DNA of 64,000 nucleotides from Xanthomonas massiliensis (GCF_900018785.1 NZ_FCOY01000006.1:930001-994000); one strand, 5' to 3'. Counted from the stretch's first letter, positions 53,055-64,000 are shown. Translations and numbers: made by a program. The notes: generated from the letters alone by a model not told the origin.

Positions 53055-54025
53055 GCCAGAAGGACAAGCCCACCGACATCCCCTGGCCGCTGTCGCTGCG
53101 CTGGCCGCTGGCCTGGTGGCGCACCCTGTTCGCGCCCACGCCGGAGAAGGCGCTGGCGGCGGCCGCACCGGCCGATCCGGCGGTGGCGCGGGGCGCCTAC
53201 CTGGTCGGGGGCCTGGGGCATTGCGGCTCCTGCCATACGCCGCGCGCGCTCACCCTGCAGGAGAAGGCATTGAGCGATGCCGACGGCTCGCTGTACCTGA
53301 GCGGCGGGTCGGCCGACAACTGGATCGCGCCGAGCCTGCGCGGCGAGCCGGTGAGCGGGCTGGGGCAGTGGAGCCCGGAGAAGATCGCGACCTTCCTCCA
53401 GACCGGCCGCACCGACGACAGCGCCGCTTTCGGCGGCATGGCCGACGTGGTCCAGCACAGCACCGGCTACATGGACGCGGAGGACCTCAAGGCGATCGCG
53501 GCCTACCTCAAGACGCTCGCGCCCCACCGCCAGGAGACGGCGGCGCAGGACGACGGCAAGGCCGCCGCGACCCTGCTGGCCGCCACGCCCGGCGACGACC
53601 TCGGCGCACGGGTGTACCTGGACACCTGCAACACCTGCCACCGCAGCAAGGGCCAGGGCTGGCAGGGCGTGTATCCGGCGCTGGCGGGCAACGCGGCGGT
53701 CAACAGCGCCGACCCGACCGGCCTGATCAACCTGGTGATCAGCGGCGGCATCATGCCCACCACCCGGGCCGCGCCGGCGCAGTTCGCGATGCCGGCCTTC
53801 GGCGAGCGCCTGAGCGATGCCGACGTGGCGGCGGTGCTGACCTTCGTGCGCAGGAGCTGGGGCAACCAGGCCGCGGCGGTGGATCCGGCCAAGGTGAAAT
53901 CGGTGCGGGCGGCGCTGAAGACACCGGAAAACCCGTATTCGCTCTACGACCCGCGCCAGAACCAGCCGCAGACCCAGCGCAACCAGGAAGGCACGTCCCG
54001 GGCGGAAGACGCCGCCGCGCAGTGA
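52580..54025 (+). CDS. Tri-haem cytochrome c subunit of the FAD dehydrogenase
   Basis: 481 residues when counted from ACG 52580; the next usable start is GTG 52628 (465 residues). Starting at 52580 keeps the basic N-terminus (NKRRRWPW) ahead of the membrane anchor IVLAILVVLGLAAWLGSYAL, whereas 52628 loses it. Three haem c sites are visible: CVACH (66-70), CGSCH (215-219) and CNTCH (350-354). It takes electrons from the GMC subunit to the respiratory chain, as in gluconate or FAD-glucose dehydrogenases. No ATG lies in a suitable place, so an ACG start, a GTG start or a damaged gene are all possible. Confidence 0.88.
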   Translation, partial: TNTTSTSNKRRRWPWIVLAILVVLGLAAWLGSYALRGGGDPKAGPPVAVTPALVARGAYLARAGDCVACHTAPGGAPFAGGLPIASPIGKIYSSNITPDRDSGIGGWSYGQFERAVRRGIGHDGTPLYPAMPFPSYARVTDEDVAALYAYFMQGVRPVSQKDKPTDIPWPLSLRWPLAWWRTLFAPTPEKALAAAAPADPAVARGAYLVGGLGHCGSCHTPRALTLQEKALSDADGSLYLSGGSADNWIAPSLRGEPVSGLGQWSPEKIATFLQTGRTDDSAAFGGMADVVQHSTGYMDAEDLKAIAAYLKTLAPHRQETAAQDDGKAAATLLAATPGDDLGARVYLDTCNTCHRSKGQGWQGVYPALAGNAAVNSADPTGLINLVISGGIMPTTRAAPAQFAMPAFGERLSDADVAAVLTFVRRSWGNQAAAVDPAKVKSVRAALKTPENPYSLYDPRQNQPQTQRNQEGTSRAEDAAAQ

Positions 54026-54075
54026 CGCATCGGCCTGCGCGTCGCGTCCCGCTGCGGCGGGGCGCGGCGACGGGC

Positions 54076-55473
54076 TCAGCGTGCCGCGGCCGGAACCGGG
54101 CGCGGCAGCGCCATCGCGATGCTCAGCATTCCGTCGCGCCAGTGCGCGTCCACCCGCCCGCCATGCAGCTGCACGATCGCCCGGACGATGGCCAGCCCCA
54201 GGCCGTGGCCCTGGCGGCTGCCGGTGCGCGCGGGATCGGGCCGGTAGAAGCGGTCGAAGAGATGGTCCAGCTGCTCCGGCGCGAGTGCGGCGGCCGGATT
54301 GGCCACGGTGACGTTCACCGTCGCGGCGCCGGCGTCGATGCGGATGTGCACCGGGCCGCCGTCGCCGTGGCGCAGGGCGTTGTCCAGCAGGTTGGTGATC
54401 GCCATGGCGTACAGCGAATCCTCCACGGGCAAGCCGGCATCGCCGTCCACGACCACGGCGATGCCGGCGTCCTCCAGCAGCACGTCCATGAACTCGACCG
54501 CGCGAAGCGTCTCGGCACGCAGCGAGACCTCCTGCCGGTCGCGCGCCGTCTCGCCGCGGTCGGCCCGCGCCAGGAACAGCATCGCGTTGACGATGCGGCG
54601 CAGGCGCTCGAGCTCCTCGAGGTTGGATTGCAGCACGTCCTCCAGGGCACGCGCCGTCCGTGACCGCGACAGCGCCACCTGGGTCTCGCCGATCAGGTTG
54701 GCCAGCGGCGTGCGCAGCTCGTGGGCGACATCGGCGTTGAACGCGGACAGCTGCAGGCAGGTGTGCTCGAGCCGCTCCAGCGCGCCGTTGAACGACACCA
54801 CCAGGCCTTCCAGTTCCGCGGGCAGGTCCTGCTCGGGCAGGCGCCGGCCCAGGTCGCTGCCGCCCAGCTGGCGGGCATGCGCGGACAGGCGATCCGCCGG
54901 TGCCAGGCCAAGCCGGGCGATGCGCCAGCCCAGCGCGAACACCGCCAGCGTCGACAGCAGCAGGATCAGGCCGATGGCCACCGCGACCGCGACCACGGTC
55001 CTGTCCAGGTCGTGCATCGCGCTGGCGATCATCAGCCGGGTCGGCGGCCGGGCCCCGCTGGCCGGCAGCAAGTGCTCGAGCACCAGGTAGCGTTGTCCGT
55101 CCAGGCGCCCCTGGCGATAGACCTCGCCGTCGCGGCCGGCCTGGTCGCCGGTATCACGCAGCGCCATGCGGTGCAGCGTGGCGCCGCCGAAGGCGAAGCG
55201 CGGATCGGCGCTGTCGGCGAGGAAGTAGAGGCTGCCGTCGTCGGGGCTGAAATCGGCCACCTTGCCGGCAAGGTGCTGCCACGCGGCGGGGGTATCGGCA
55301 TGGCGGGCCAGGCGCTCGACGATGACGAACCGGGCATGCAGCTCCTCGCGCTTGTGGCGCTGCAGCTCGTGGGCCATGAACACGAACAGGGCGACCGCGG
55401 CGATGCTGAGCACGCCGACCACGGCCAGCCCGAACATGCCGCCGAGCCGGGTGGCCAGCGAGCGGCCGATCAC
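54076..55473 (-). CDS. Sensor histidine kinase of the CusS/heavy-metal type
   Basis: 465 residues from a GTG overlapping the response-regulator stop (GTGA). Two membrane helices (about 13-35 and 165-190) flank a periplasmic sensor region. A HAMP linker, the H-box FNADVAHELRTPLANLIGE, the N-box (TNLLDNALRHGDGG) and the G-box (GHGLGLAIVRAIVQLHGG) follow. Heavy-metal sensor kinases of this group detect copper or silver, but the ligand cannot be read here. It is the last gene of the minus-strand unit and converges on the cytochrome gene with 50 bases between. Confidence 0.92.
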   Translation of the reverse strand: MIGRSLATRLGGMFGLAVVGVLSIAAVALFVFMAHELQRHKREELHARFVIVERLARHADTPAAWQHLAGKVADFSPDDGSLYFLADSADPRFAFGGATLHRMALRDTGDQAGRDGEVYRQGRLDGQRYLVLEHLLPASGARPPTRLMIASAMHDLDRTVVAVAVAIGLILLLSTLAVFALGWRIARLGLAPADRLSAHARQLGGSDLGRRLPEQDLPAELEGLVVSFNGALERLEHTCLQLSAFNADVAHELRTPLANLIGETQVALSRSRTARALEDVLQSNLEELERLRRIVNAMLFLARADRGETARDRQEVSLRAETLRAVEFMDVLLEDAGIAVVVDGDAGLPVEDSLYAMAITNLLDNALRHGDGGPVHIRIDAGAATVNVTVANPAAALAPEQLDHLFDRFYRPDPARTGSRQGHGLGLAIVRAIVQLHGGRVDAHWRDGMLSIAMALPRPVPAAAR

Positions 55474-56150
55474 GGCGCCTCCTCGCGCAGCTCCAGCAGG
55501 TAGCCCATGCCGCGCACGGTGTGCAGCAGGTCCGGCCGGCCGGGCTCCTCCAGCTTGGCGCGCAGCCGGGCGACGGCCACCTCCACGACATTGGTGCCGG
55601 TGTCGAAGTGGATGTCCCACACCGCCTCGGTGATCGCGGTCTTGGACAGGACCTGGCCACGGTGGCGGGCGAGCAGGGCCAGCAGGGCGAACTCGCGCGC
55701 ACTGAGGTTGAGTCGGCGCCGGCCGCGGCTGGCGCGGCGCGCGATCAGGTCCACGTGCAGGTCGCCGATCTGGAACCGCGTGGCCTCGTGGCCGCGCCCG
55801 CGCCGGGTGATGGCCTGCAGCCTCGCGAGCAGTTCCAGGAAGGAGAACGGCTTGACCAGGTAGTCGTCCGCACCCGCGCCCAGGCCATCGACGCGATCCT
55901 CGATGCGGTCGCGCGCGGTCAGCATGATCACCGGCGTATCGCGCCGGGCGCGCAGCTCGCGCAGGACCTGCAGGCCATCCAGCCCGGGCAGCATGATGTC
56001 CAGCACCACCGCGTCATGGTCGCCGGCCAGGGCCAGCTCCAGGCCTTCCTCGCCGCGGTGGGCCACGTCGATGGCGAAACCCTGCTCGCGCAGGCCGCGG
56101 GCCAGGTAGCGGGCGGTCTTCTCCTCGTCCTCGACGATCAGGATCCTCAT
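55470..56150 (-). CDS. OmpR/CopR-family response regulator
   Basis: 226 residues. The receiver domain has ILIVEDEEKTARYL (acidic pair), the phospho-acceptor in AVVLDIMLPGLDG, LTARD and the Lys in DDYLVKPFSF. The C-terminal winged helix (LNLSAREFALLALLARHRGQVLSK; later VVEVAVARLRAKL) is of the CopR/CusR/IrlR branch. It should regulate its own operon; a CopR/CusR-like box lies upstream of the first gene (58529-58544). The start MRILIVEDEE at 56150 is the family norm. Confidence 0.93.
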   Translation of the reverse strand: MRILIVEDEEKTARYLARGLREQGFAIDVAHRGEEGLELALAGDHDAVVLDIMLPGLDGLQVLRELRARRDTPVIMLTARDRIEDRVDGLGAGADDYLVKPFSFLELLARLQAITRRGRGHEATRFQIGDLHVDLIARRASRGRRRLNLSAREFALLALLARHRGQVLSKTAITEAVWDIHFDTGTNVVEVAVARLRAKLEEPGRPDLLHTVRGMGYLLELREEAP

Positions 56151-56235
56151 GCGTCCCGATGGTACGACGGCCCGGCCGGCGCGACAGGCACGCCGGCCGG
56201 GCGTCGCGGTGCCGCCGGCGGGCAGGGCGGCCGCG

Positions 56236-57549
56236 TCACGGCGCGTTCGAGGATCCCGCCTGCATCGCGTCCTCGCGCCGGCGCTGGGCACGGCCGAGCA
56301 GCAGCCCGTTGCCGGCCCAGGCCAGCGCCAGTCCGGCACCGATCAGCATCGCCGCGCCGGCATGGCTGCCGAGCAGGTCGATCAGGTGCTTGGCCCAGCC
56401 GCTGATCGCATCGCCGCCGCGGTAGACGACGGTATCGACGAAGTTCTTGGCCTTGTACTTCTGCTCCGCGCCGACCACGGTATAGAGCATCTCCCGCCCC
56501 GGCCGGACCAGTGCGTACTCGCCGGCGCGGCGCACCACCATCACCACGGCCAGCACCGCGAACACCGGCGCCAGGGCCAGCCACAGGAAGCCCGCGGCGA
56601 CCACCAGCGGTACCGCCACGAGCAGCACGCCCACGCCCAGGCGCTGGGCGAGGCGGCCGGTGAAGAAGAACTGGGTCAGCAGGGCCAGGGCCTGGACGAC
56701 GATGTCGATGATGCCGAACACCTGGGTCTGGCGGGTCTGGTCGGGGAACGTGGAGGCCACCAGCCGGGCCTGCTCGAAATAGAGGAAGGTGCTGGCCGTG
56801 GCCAGCAGCAGGACGAAGCTGGCGATGCCGAGCAGGTAGGGCGAGTGCAGCACCGCGGTCGCCCCGGCGAACGGGTTGCCGCCGAGCGGGCGCGAGCGCA
56901 GGTGGGCCTCGCCCCCGGCGAGGGGATGGCGGTCGCGCCAGCCCTGCAGCCAGGCGGCGGCGCCGGCGCTGCCGGCCAGCAGGACCGCCGACAGCACCAG
57001 CAGCCCGGCGTGGCCCAGCGGCTCGACCAGTAGCGTGCCCAGGATCGGGCCGGTCAGGCCGCCCAGGCTGGAGCCGCTGGCCATCAGCGCGAACAGGCGC
57101 TTGGCCTGGTCGGCGGGGAAGATGTCGGCCAGCACGCTCCAGGCCAGCGAGATCGTCAGCAGGTTGAACACCGACAGCCAGATGTAGAACGTGCGGGCGA
57201 TGACGACATTGCCCGGGTCCACCGCCATGGATACGGCGAAGGCCAGCAGGTTGAGCACGAAGAAGGCGTAGGTCCACGGCAGGATGCGGCGGCGGCGCAC
57301 CCGGGACGCCAGCCAGCCGAACAGCGGCAGGGCCGCCAGGGTGGCGACGAAGGTGCCGGTGAACAGCCATTGCAGGTTGCGCACGCCGCCGGCCACGCCC
57401 ATGGTCTCGCGCACCGGGCGCAGCATGAAATAGCCGGCGAACAGCAGGAAGAACATCGCCAGCGCGGCCAGCGTAGGGGCCAGCTCGCCGTCGCGCACGC
57501 CGAGCAGGCGCGCCGGCCAGGTGCGGGCGGGAAGGTCAGGCGAGGGCAC
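56236..57549 (-). CDS. ADP/ATP-translocase-like (TLC family) or MFS transporter
   Basis: 437 residues from a GTG that overlaps the aldo/keto reductase stop by 14 bases. About twelve membrane helices. LFAGYFMLRPVRETMGVAGG, then SLAWSVLADIFPADQAKRLFALMASGSSLGGL and AKNFVDTVVYRGGDAISGWAKHLI match the NTP/NDP-exchange transporter family, well known from Rickettsia and Chlamydia but also found in free-living xanthomonads. Whether it moves nucleotides here is unknown. It forms part of a regulated operon with the two-component genes. Confidence 0.8.
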   Translation of the reverse strand: MPSPDLPARTWPARLLGVRDGELAPTLAALAMFFLLFAGYFMLRPVRETMGVAGGVRNLQWLFTGTFVATLAALPLFGWLASRVRRRRILPWTYAFFVLNLLAFAVSMAVDPGNVVIARTFYIWLSVFNLLTISLAWSVLADIFPADQAKRLFALMASGSSLGGLTGPILGTLLVEPLGHAGLLVLSAVLLAGSAGAAAWLQGWRDRHPLAGGEAHLRSRPLGGNPFAGATAVLHSPYLLGIASFVLLLATASTFLYFEQARLVASTFPDQTRQTQVFGIIDIVVQALALLTQFFFTGRLAQRLGVGVLLVAVPLVVAAGFLWLALAPVFAVLAVVMVVRRAGEYALVRPGREMLYTVVGAEQKYKAKNFVDTVVYRGGDAISGWAKHLIDLLGSHAGAAMLIGAGLALAWAGNGLLLGRAQRRREDAMQAGSSNAP

Positions 57550-58459
57550 GGATCACGTCCTGCTGCTGCGCCGCCGTCAGCAGGCGCCCATGGCCGGCGG
57601 CCAGCTGGTCGCGCTGGCGATCCGGGCGGCTGGTGGCCGGGATCACCGCGGTCACCCCGGGCCCGCTCAGGGCGAACTTGAGGAAGATCTGCGCCCACGA
57701 GGCGGCGCCCACCTCGCCTGCCCAGGCGGGCAGCGGCCGGCCTTCCACCCGCGCGAACAGGCGGCCGTCGTCGTAGGCGCGGTTGATGATCACCGCGATA
57801 CCGCTGTCGCGGGCCAGCGGCAGCACCGTCCTGGCCGCCTCGGTGGCGTTGGGCGAGTAGTTGATCTGGATGAAGTCCGGCTTGTGCGCGCGCATGATCC
57901 GTTCCATCTCGGCCAGTCCCGCCGCGGTGTAGTGGGTCACGCCGACATAGCGGGTCTTGCCCTGGGCCTTCAGTTCGCGGGCATAGGGCAACTGGTGCTG
58001 CCAGTCGCGCAGGTTGTGCACCTGCAGCAGCTCGACCCGGTCGGTACGCAGGCGCCGCAGCGATTCCTGCCACTGCGCCTCGGCGGCCGGGCGGCTGTCG
58101 GCGGCGATCTTGGTGGCCAGGAAGCAGCGCTCGCGCCAGCCGCCCTCGGCCAGCAGCGCGCCCAGCGCGTTATCGGCGCCGCTGTAGTTGGGCGAGGTAT
58201 CGATCAGGCGTGCGCCGGCATCGAAGAAGACCTCGAGCACCTGCCTTAGCTGGTTCCATTTCTCGGTGCCGGGCGTGGCCTCGAAGCTGCCCGAGGTGCC
58301 CGCGCCGATGACCGGCAGCTGCTCGCCGCTGGCCGGGATCGGCCGGGTGATCAATGCGCCCGCGGCCGGCTGGGCGCGGAGCGGCGGCGCCACGGGCAGG
58401 CCGGCCAGCGCGGCCACCGACAGGGCACCCCCCAGGAACTGGCGACGGCTCGTGGTCAT
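57536..58459 (-). CDS. Tat-exported aldo/keto reductase
   Basis: 307 residues. The twin-arginine signal is TTSRRQFLGGAL at residues 2-13, followed by a hydrophobic region and an Ala-rich cleavage site (RAQPAAGA). The AKR catalytic set is visible: Asp in LIDTSPN, Tyr in PNYSG, Lys in ATKIA and His in LLQVHNL. Export of an AKR to the periplasm is characteristic of a small group found in xanthomonads and relatives. The substrate is not known. ATG 58459 has GGAGAA upstream. It is the first gene of the four-gene minus-strand unit. Confidence 0.88.
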   Translation of the reverse strand: MTTSRRQFLGGALSVAALAGLPVAPPLRAQPAAGALITRPIPASGEQLPVIGAGTSGSFEATPGTEKWNQLRQVLEVFFDAGARLIDTSPNYSGADNALGALLAEGGWRERCFLATKIAADSRPAAEAQWQESLRRLRTDRVELLQVHNLRDWQHQLPYARELKAQGKTRYVGVTHYTAAGLAEMERIMRAHKPDFIQINYSPNATEAARTVLPLARDSGIAVIINRAYDDGRLFARVEGRPLPAWAGEVGAASWAQIFLKFALSGPGVTAVIPATSRPDRQRDQLAAGHGRLLTAAQQQDVIRALA

Positions 58460-58490
58460 GGCTCGGTTCTCCGTATTGGGCAAGGCTACG

Positions 58491-58544
58491 ATCCTAGGGG
58501 GGCGGCGTGGTGGACGGCTGACGGCCGGCTGACAATCGTGTCAG
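58491..58544 (-). promoter_or_regulatory. CopR/CusR-like box and promoter of the AKR-transporter-two-component operon
   Basis: CTGACAATCGTGTCAG at 58529-58544 is a palindrome with a 4-base centre. Its core TGACAATCGTGTCA matches the CopR/CusR consensus TGACAA-NN-TTGTCA at 11 of 12 fixed positions. A -10-like TAGGAT (minus strand, 58496-58491) lies downstream, putting the box near -52 from the likely start. The regulator encoded at 55470-56150 is of the matching family, so autoregulation of the whole unit is the natural reading. Confidence 0.65.
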
Positions 58545-58596
58545 GTTCGTGGCGGCGCCCGGGTCGCTGCGGGCGGCCGGATGCGGGCGCAACTGG

Positions 58597-58602
58597 TAGA
58601 AT
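58597..58602 (+). promoter_or_regulatory. -10 box of prfB
   Basis: TAGAAT 31 bases before the prfB ATG, the same hexamer as before hisS, mtnB and the LytTR gene. No clear -35 was found. Confidence 0.45.
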
Positions 58603-58633
58603 TGGCGTTCTTTGGTTAGCCGAATCCGACGCG

Positions 58634-59759
<1,126 letters not shown>

Positions 59760-59818
59760 GTCCGGCGAGCGGCACCGCGCGCCGCTCCTTTTCCGTCCCA
59801 TCGAACCACCGAGCCGCC

Positions 59819-61336
<1,518 letters not shown>

Positions 61337-61347
61337 ACCACGTCGCG

Positions 61348-61386
61348 AAAACGGTGGGGACGGGATCGTCCTGTCCCGGCCGTTTT
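61348..61386 (+). terminator. Intrinsic terminator after lysS
   Basis: AAAACGG (61348-61354) pairs with CCGTTTT (61380-61386), with an inner GGGAC/GTCCC (61357-61361 with 61373-61377). The T-run is part of the distal arm and continues TTTTGTG. Confidence 0.85.
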
Positions 61387-61454
61387 GTGCGTATTCTGTA
61401 ACGCCTGACGGTTCGGCTGCCGCGGCCGGGCGGTCGCAGGCTACGGAGGGGTCG

Positions 61455-62600
61455 ATGCATATCCAGCATGCCATCCATACTTTGCCGGTCAGTTCCTCCC
61501 CCGACGACGATGCCGGCGTGCAGCCGGAAGGCAGCGGCGGCCTGAACATCGTCATCGTCGATGACCAGACCTCCGCACGCACCATGCTGCGGCGCGTCAT
61601 CGAGAACATCACCCCGGAGCTGCATGTCCACGACTTCGGCGATCCGCTGCAGGCGCTGGCCTGGAGCGAGCAGGCGCCGGTGGACCTGGTGCTGCTGGAC
61701 TACCGCATGCCCGGCATGGACGGGCTGGAATTCGCGCGGCGCTTCCGGCGCCTGCCGCGCCACCGCGACATTCCGATCATCCTGATCACCGTGGTCGGGG
61801 ACGAACCGGTGCGCCAGGCCGCGCTCGAGGCGGGCGTGATCGATTTCCTGGTCAAGCCGATCCGCCCGCGCGAGCTGCGGGCGCGCTGCCACAACCTGCT
61901 GCAGCTGCGCCAGCACAGCGAGAACGCCAAGCAGCGTGCCCTGTCGCTGGAGCAGCGGCTGCTGGCCAGCATGAACGAACTGGAGGAGCGCGAGCGCGAG
62001 ACGCTCTCGCGCCTGGCGCGGGCCATCGAGTACCGCGACATCGGCACCAGCGCGTTCCTGGAGCGGATGTCGCGCGTGGCCGGGTTGATCGCCGAGCAGT
62101 TGGGGTTGTCGGAGGACGAGGCGCGGCTGATCGAGATGGCCGCGCCGCTGCACGACATGGGCAAGATCGCCATTCCCGACGCGATCCTGCTCAAGGCCGG
62201 GCCGCTCACCGACGAGGAACGCATGGTCATGCGCCGGCATCCGCGCATCGGCTACGAACTGCTCAGCGGCAGCCGCAACCGCTTCATCCAGATCGGGGCG
62301 CTGATCGCGCTGCGCCACCACGAGCGCTACGACGGCAGCGGCTATCCGGACGGCCTGGTCGGGGAAGCCATCCCGCTGGAAGCCCGCATCGTGGCCGTGG
62401 CGGACGTGTTCGACGCGCTGCTCTCGCCGCGCCCGTACAAGCCGGCCTGGACGGTGGACGCCGCGCTGGCCTACCTGTACGCCCAGCGCGGCCGCCTGTT
62501 CGACCCGCATTGCGTGGAGGCCTTGCTCAAGGCCAAGGATCGCCTGCTGGAGATATGCCAGCAGTGCTCCATCGCCAGCAGCCGGCCGGCGGCATCATGA
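61455..62600 (+). CDS. rpfG: RpfG, c-di-GMP phosphodiesterase response regulator
   Basis: 381 residues. A receiver domain (residues 30-150) has IVIVDDQTSARTML and the phospho-acceptor in LVLLDYRMPGMDG. An HD-GYP domain follows, with LHDMGKIAIPD (H233-D234) and HHERYDGSGYPDG (GYP at 296-298). After phosphorylation by RpfC in response to DSF it degrades c-di-GMP and releases expression of virulence and motility genes. The start follows GGAGGGG. It overlaps rpfC by ATGA, as cognate partners in xanthomonads do. Confidence 0.96.
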   Translation: MHIQHAIHTLPVSSSPDDDAGVQPEGSGGLNIVIVDDQTSARTMLRRVIENITPELHVHDFGDPLQALAWSEQAPVDLVLLDYRMPGMDGLEFARRFRRLPRHRDIPIILITVVGDEPVRQAALEAGVIDFLVKPIRPRELRARCHNLLQLRQHSENAKQRALSLEQRLLASMNELEERERETLSRLARAIEYRDIGTSAFLERMSRVAGLIAEQLGLSEDEARLIEMAAPLHDMGKIAIPDAILLKAGPLTDEERMVMRRHPRIGYELLSGSRNRFIQIGALIALRHHERYDGSGYPDGLVGEAIPLEARIVAVADVFDALLSPRPYKPAWTVDAALAYLYAQRGRLFDPHCVEALLKAKDRLLEICQQCSIASSRPAAS

Positions 62601-64000
62601 ATCCCGGCGTCTGGTACGGGTTGCGTGATCGACTGCGGCGCCGCGCCGACAGCGAACATGGCCAGGCGTTCACCCGTGTTGCCATGGTCACCACGATCCT
62701 GGCCTATGAACTGCTGTCCCGCGACCACTGGGGCGCCGCACAAAGAAATTTCGACTACGTCGTTGCCTTGACGGTGATCTCCCTGTGCCTGGCGTTGGCG
62801 CTGCTGGGCTGGCTGCTGTGGCGGCCGCAGCGCTCGGACTTCCGGCGCGTGGTGGGCATGTTGGCCGACTACGGCCTGATGGCCATGGCCATGAGCGCGG
62901 TAGGCAAGCCCATGGCCTGGATCTACGTCGTTGTGATGTGGGTCACCATCGGCAACGGACTGCGCTATGGCAACCGCTACCTCATGCTGGCGGTGGGCCT
63001 GTCGCTGGCCAGCTTCGGTTTCACGCTGGCCACCAATACCTATTGGCACGAGAACCTCTCGCTCGGCCTTGGCCTGTTGGCCGGCCTGGCGGCGATCCCG
63101 TTGTACCTGTCGCGCTTGCTGCTCGCGCTGACCCGGGCCACGGAGGAGGCCCGCCGTGCCAGCGAAGCCAAGAGCCGCTTCCTGGCCAACATGAGCCACG
63201 AGTTCCGCACGCCGCTCAATGGCCTGTCCGGCATGGCCGAGGTCCTGGCCACCACGCGCCTGGACGATGAACAGCGCGAGTGCCTGAATACCATCCAGGC
63301 ATCCACGCGCAGCCTGCTGGCGCTGGTGGAGGAGGTGCTGGACATATCCGCCATCGAGGCCGGCAAGGCACGACTGAATCGCCAGGACTTCTCGCTGCGC
63401 GAAGTGCTCGACGCGGTGGGCTTGATCCTGGAGCCGCAGGCGCGTGCCCATGGCCTGGCCTACGTGGCGAACGTGGACGCGGACGTGCCCGATCGTCTGT
63501 TCGGGGATGCGGATCACCTGCGCCAGATCCTGTTGAACCTGGCCGGCAACGGCATCAAGTTCACCGACCGCGGCGGTGTAACGGTGCAGGTGCGCACGCT
63601 GCATTCGAAGGAAGGCAGCGCCATCTGGTTGCGGGTGGAGATCGCCGACACCGGTATCGGTATCCCGGCGGCGATGCGGGACAGGATCTTCGATGCCTTC
63701 GAACAGGGCGATGCCGGGTTGTCGCGGCGCTATCAGGGCAGCGGCCTGGGCACCACCATCGCGAAGGGGTTGGTGGAGGCGCTCGGTGGCAACATCGGGC
63801 TGGAGGCCAATGTGCCGCAGGGCAGTCGTTTCTGGGTCGAGTTGCCGTTCGAGCCGGGAACGCCGGTATCGATGCTGGCGGCACGCCAGGCCGAGGCGGA
63901 CAAGCACGGGGCGAACGTCATCGCCTTCTCGGACCCATTCCTGCGCCATCGTGCACGCGTGCGCAGCATGCACATCCTGGTCGCCGACGACAACGAGGCC
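62597..64000 (+). CDS. rpfC: RpfC, hybrid sensor kinase for DSF (N-terminal part)
   Basis: 468 codons are present from ATG 62597, and the gene runs off the right edge with no stop. Four or five membrane helices lie in residues about 25-175, the DSF-sensing part. The H-box FLANMSHEFRTPLNGL puts the phospho-accepting His at 201, close to His198 of the Xanthomonas protein. The HATPase domain (LNLAGNGIKFTDRGGV, IADTGIGIP, GSGLGTTIAKGL) follows, and MHILVADDNEA at the very end opens a receiver domain. Its overlap with rpfG and the order support the identity. Confidence 0.93.
   Translation, partial: MNPGVWYGLRDRLRRRADSEHGQAFTRVAMVTTILAYELLSRDHWGAAQRNFDYVVALTVISLCLALALLGWLLWRPQRSDFRRVVGMLADYGLMAMAMSAVGKPMAWIYVVVMWVTIGNGLRYGNRYLMLAVGLSLASFGFTLATNTYWHENLSLGLGLLAGLAAIPLYLSRLLLALTRATEEARRASEAKSRFLANMSHEFRTPLNGLSGMAEVLATTRLDDEQRECLNTIQASTRSLLALVEEVLDISAIEAGKARLNRQDFSLREVLDAVGLILEPQARAHGLAYVANVDADVPDRLFGDADHLRQILLNLAGNGIKFTDRGGVTVQVRTLHSKEGSAIWLRVEIADTGIGIPAAMRDRIFDAFEQGDAGLSRRYQGSGLGTTIAKGLVEALGGNIGLEANVPQGSRFWVELPFEPGTPVSMLAARQAEADKHGANVIAFSDPFLRHRARVRSMHILVADDNEA

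Noticed and set aside
47521-58459. Genomic island with attachment sites between recJ and prfB
   Set aside because: No integrase, transposase, tRNA or flanking direct repeat was found, so I report only an accessory block and not an island.

Overview
The window is about 64 kb of chromosomal DNA of very high GC, roughly 70% by eye. The organism is most likely a member of the Xanthomonadaceae (the Lysobacter/Luteimonas/Pseudoxanthomonas/Xanthomonas group). Three things point there: a TrpR-family repressor heading a compact his operon, the block carA-carB-greA-rpfE-recJ followed by prfB-lysS-rpfG-rpfC, and a recurrent TAGAAT -10 box. No tRNA, rRNA, CRISPR array, transposase or integrase gene was seen.

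Layout. 1-5130: the end of imuA, then imuB and dnaE2, the SOS mutagenesis cassette. 5131-10657: a threonine-rich leader peptide with attenuator-like hairpins, then thrA-thrB-thrC. 10901-12721 (minus strand): a 3-hydroxybutyrate dehydrogenase and an FNR-type regulator, followed by hisS on the plus strand. 14829-22360: a palindromic operator, a TrpR-like repressor and eight his genes (hisG-D-C-B-H-A-F-IE) that overlap end to end. 22361-23272: non-coding DNA with a dispersed repeat and a possible minus-strand small RNA. 23273-25296 (minus): methionine salvage, mtnB-mtnD-mtnC. 25326-28480 (minus): two APC amino-acid permeases. 28641-36254: a NUDIX hydrolase, divergent serA and D-2-hydroxyglutarate dehydrogenase, an EfpL/YeiP factor, an SDR enzyme and a PAS/GGDEF/EAL protein. 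36419-38819: a Fur-box-controlled feoA-feoB and a Cys-rich membrane protein, then a degraded aminotransferase tail. 39102-47515: dapB, carA, carB, greA, rpfE, recJ.

47521-58459 lies between recJ and prfB. It holds an acyltransferase divergent from a membrane LytTR regulator, a three-subunit FAD dehydrogenase complex (Tat-exported small subunit, GMC flavoprotein with a Cys cluster, tri-haem cytochrome c), and on the minus strand a four-gene unit of aldo/keto reductase, ADP/ATP-translocase-like transporter, response regulator and sensor kinase. A CopR/CusR-like palindrome sits upstream of that unit. The window ends with prfB (with its programmed +1 frameshift), lysS, rpfG and the first 468 codons of rpfC, the DSF quorum-sensing two-component pair.

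How the parts work together. Biosynthesis of Thr, His, Lys/DAP, Ser, carbamoyl phosphate and salvaged Met dominates, and control is by visible local devices: a leader peptide for thr, an operator over the hisR promoter, and a Fur box for feo. Signalling genes (RpfC/RpfG, a GGDEF-EAL protein, LytTR, a two-component pair) point to c-di-GMP and DSF control of social behaviour. The most unusual observation is at 52580-52583. There the expected ATGA stop/start overlap between the GMC flavoprotein and cytochrome c genes reads ACGA, which removes the stop of one gene and the ATG of the next at once.
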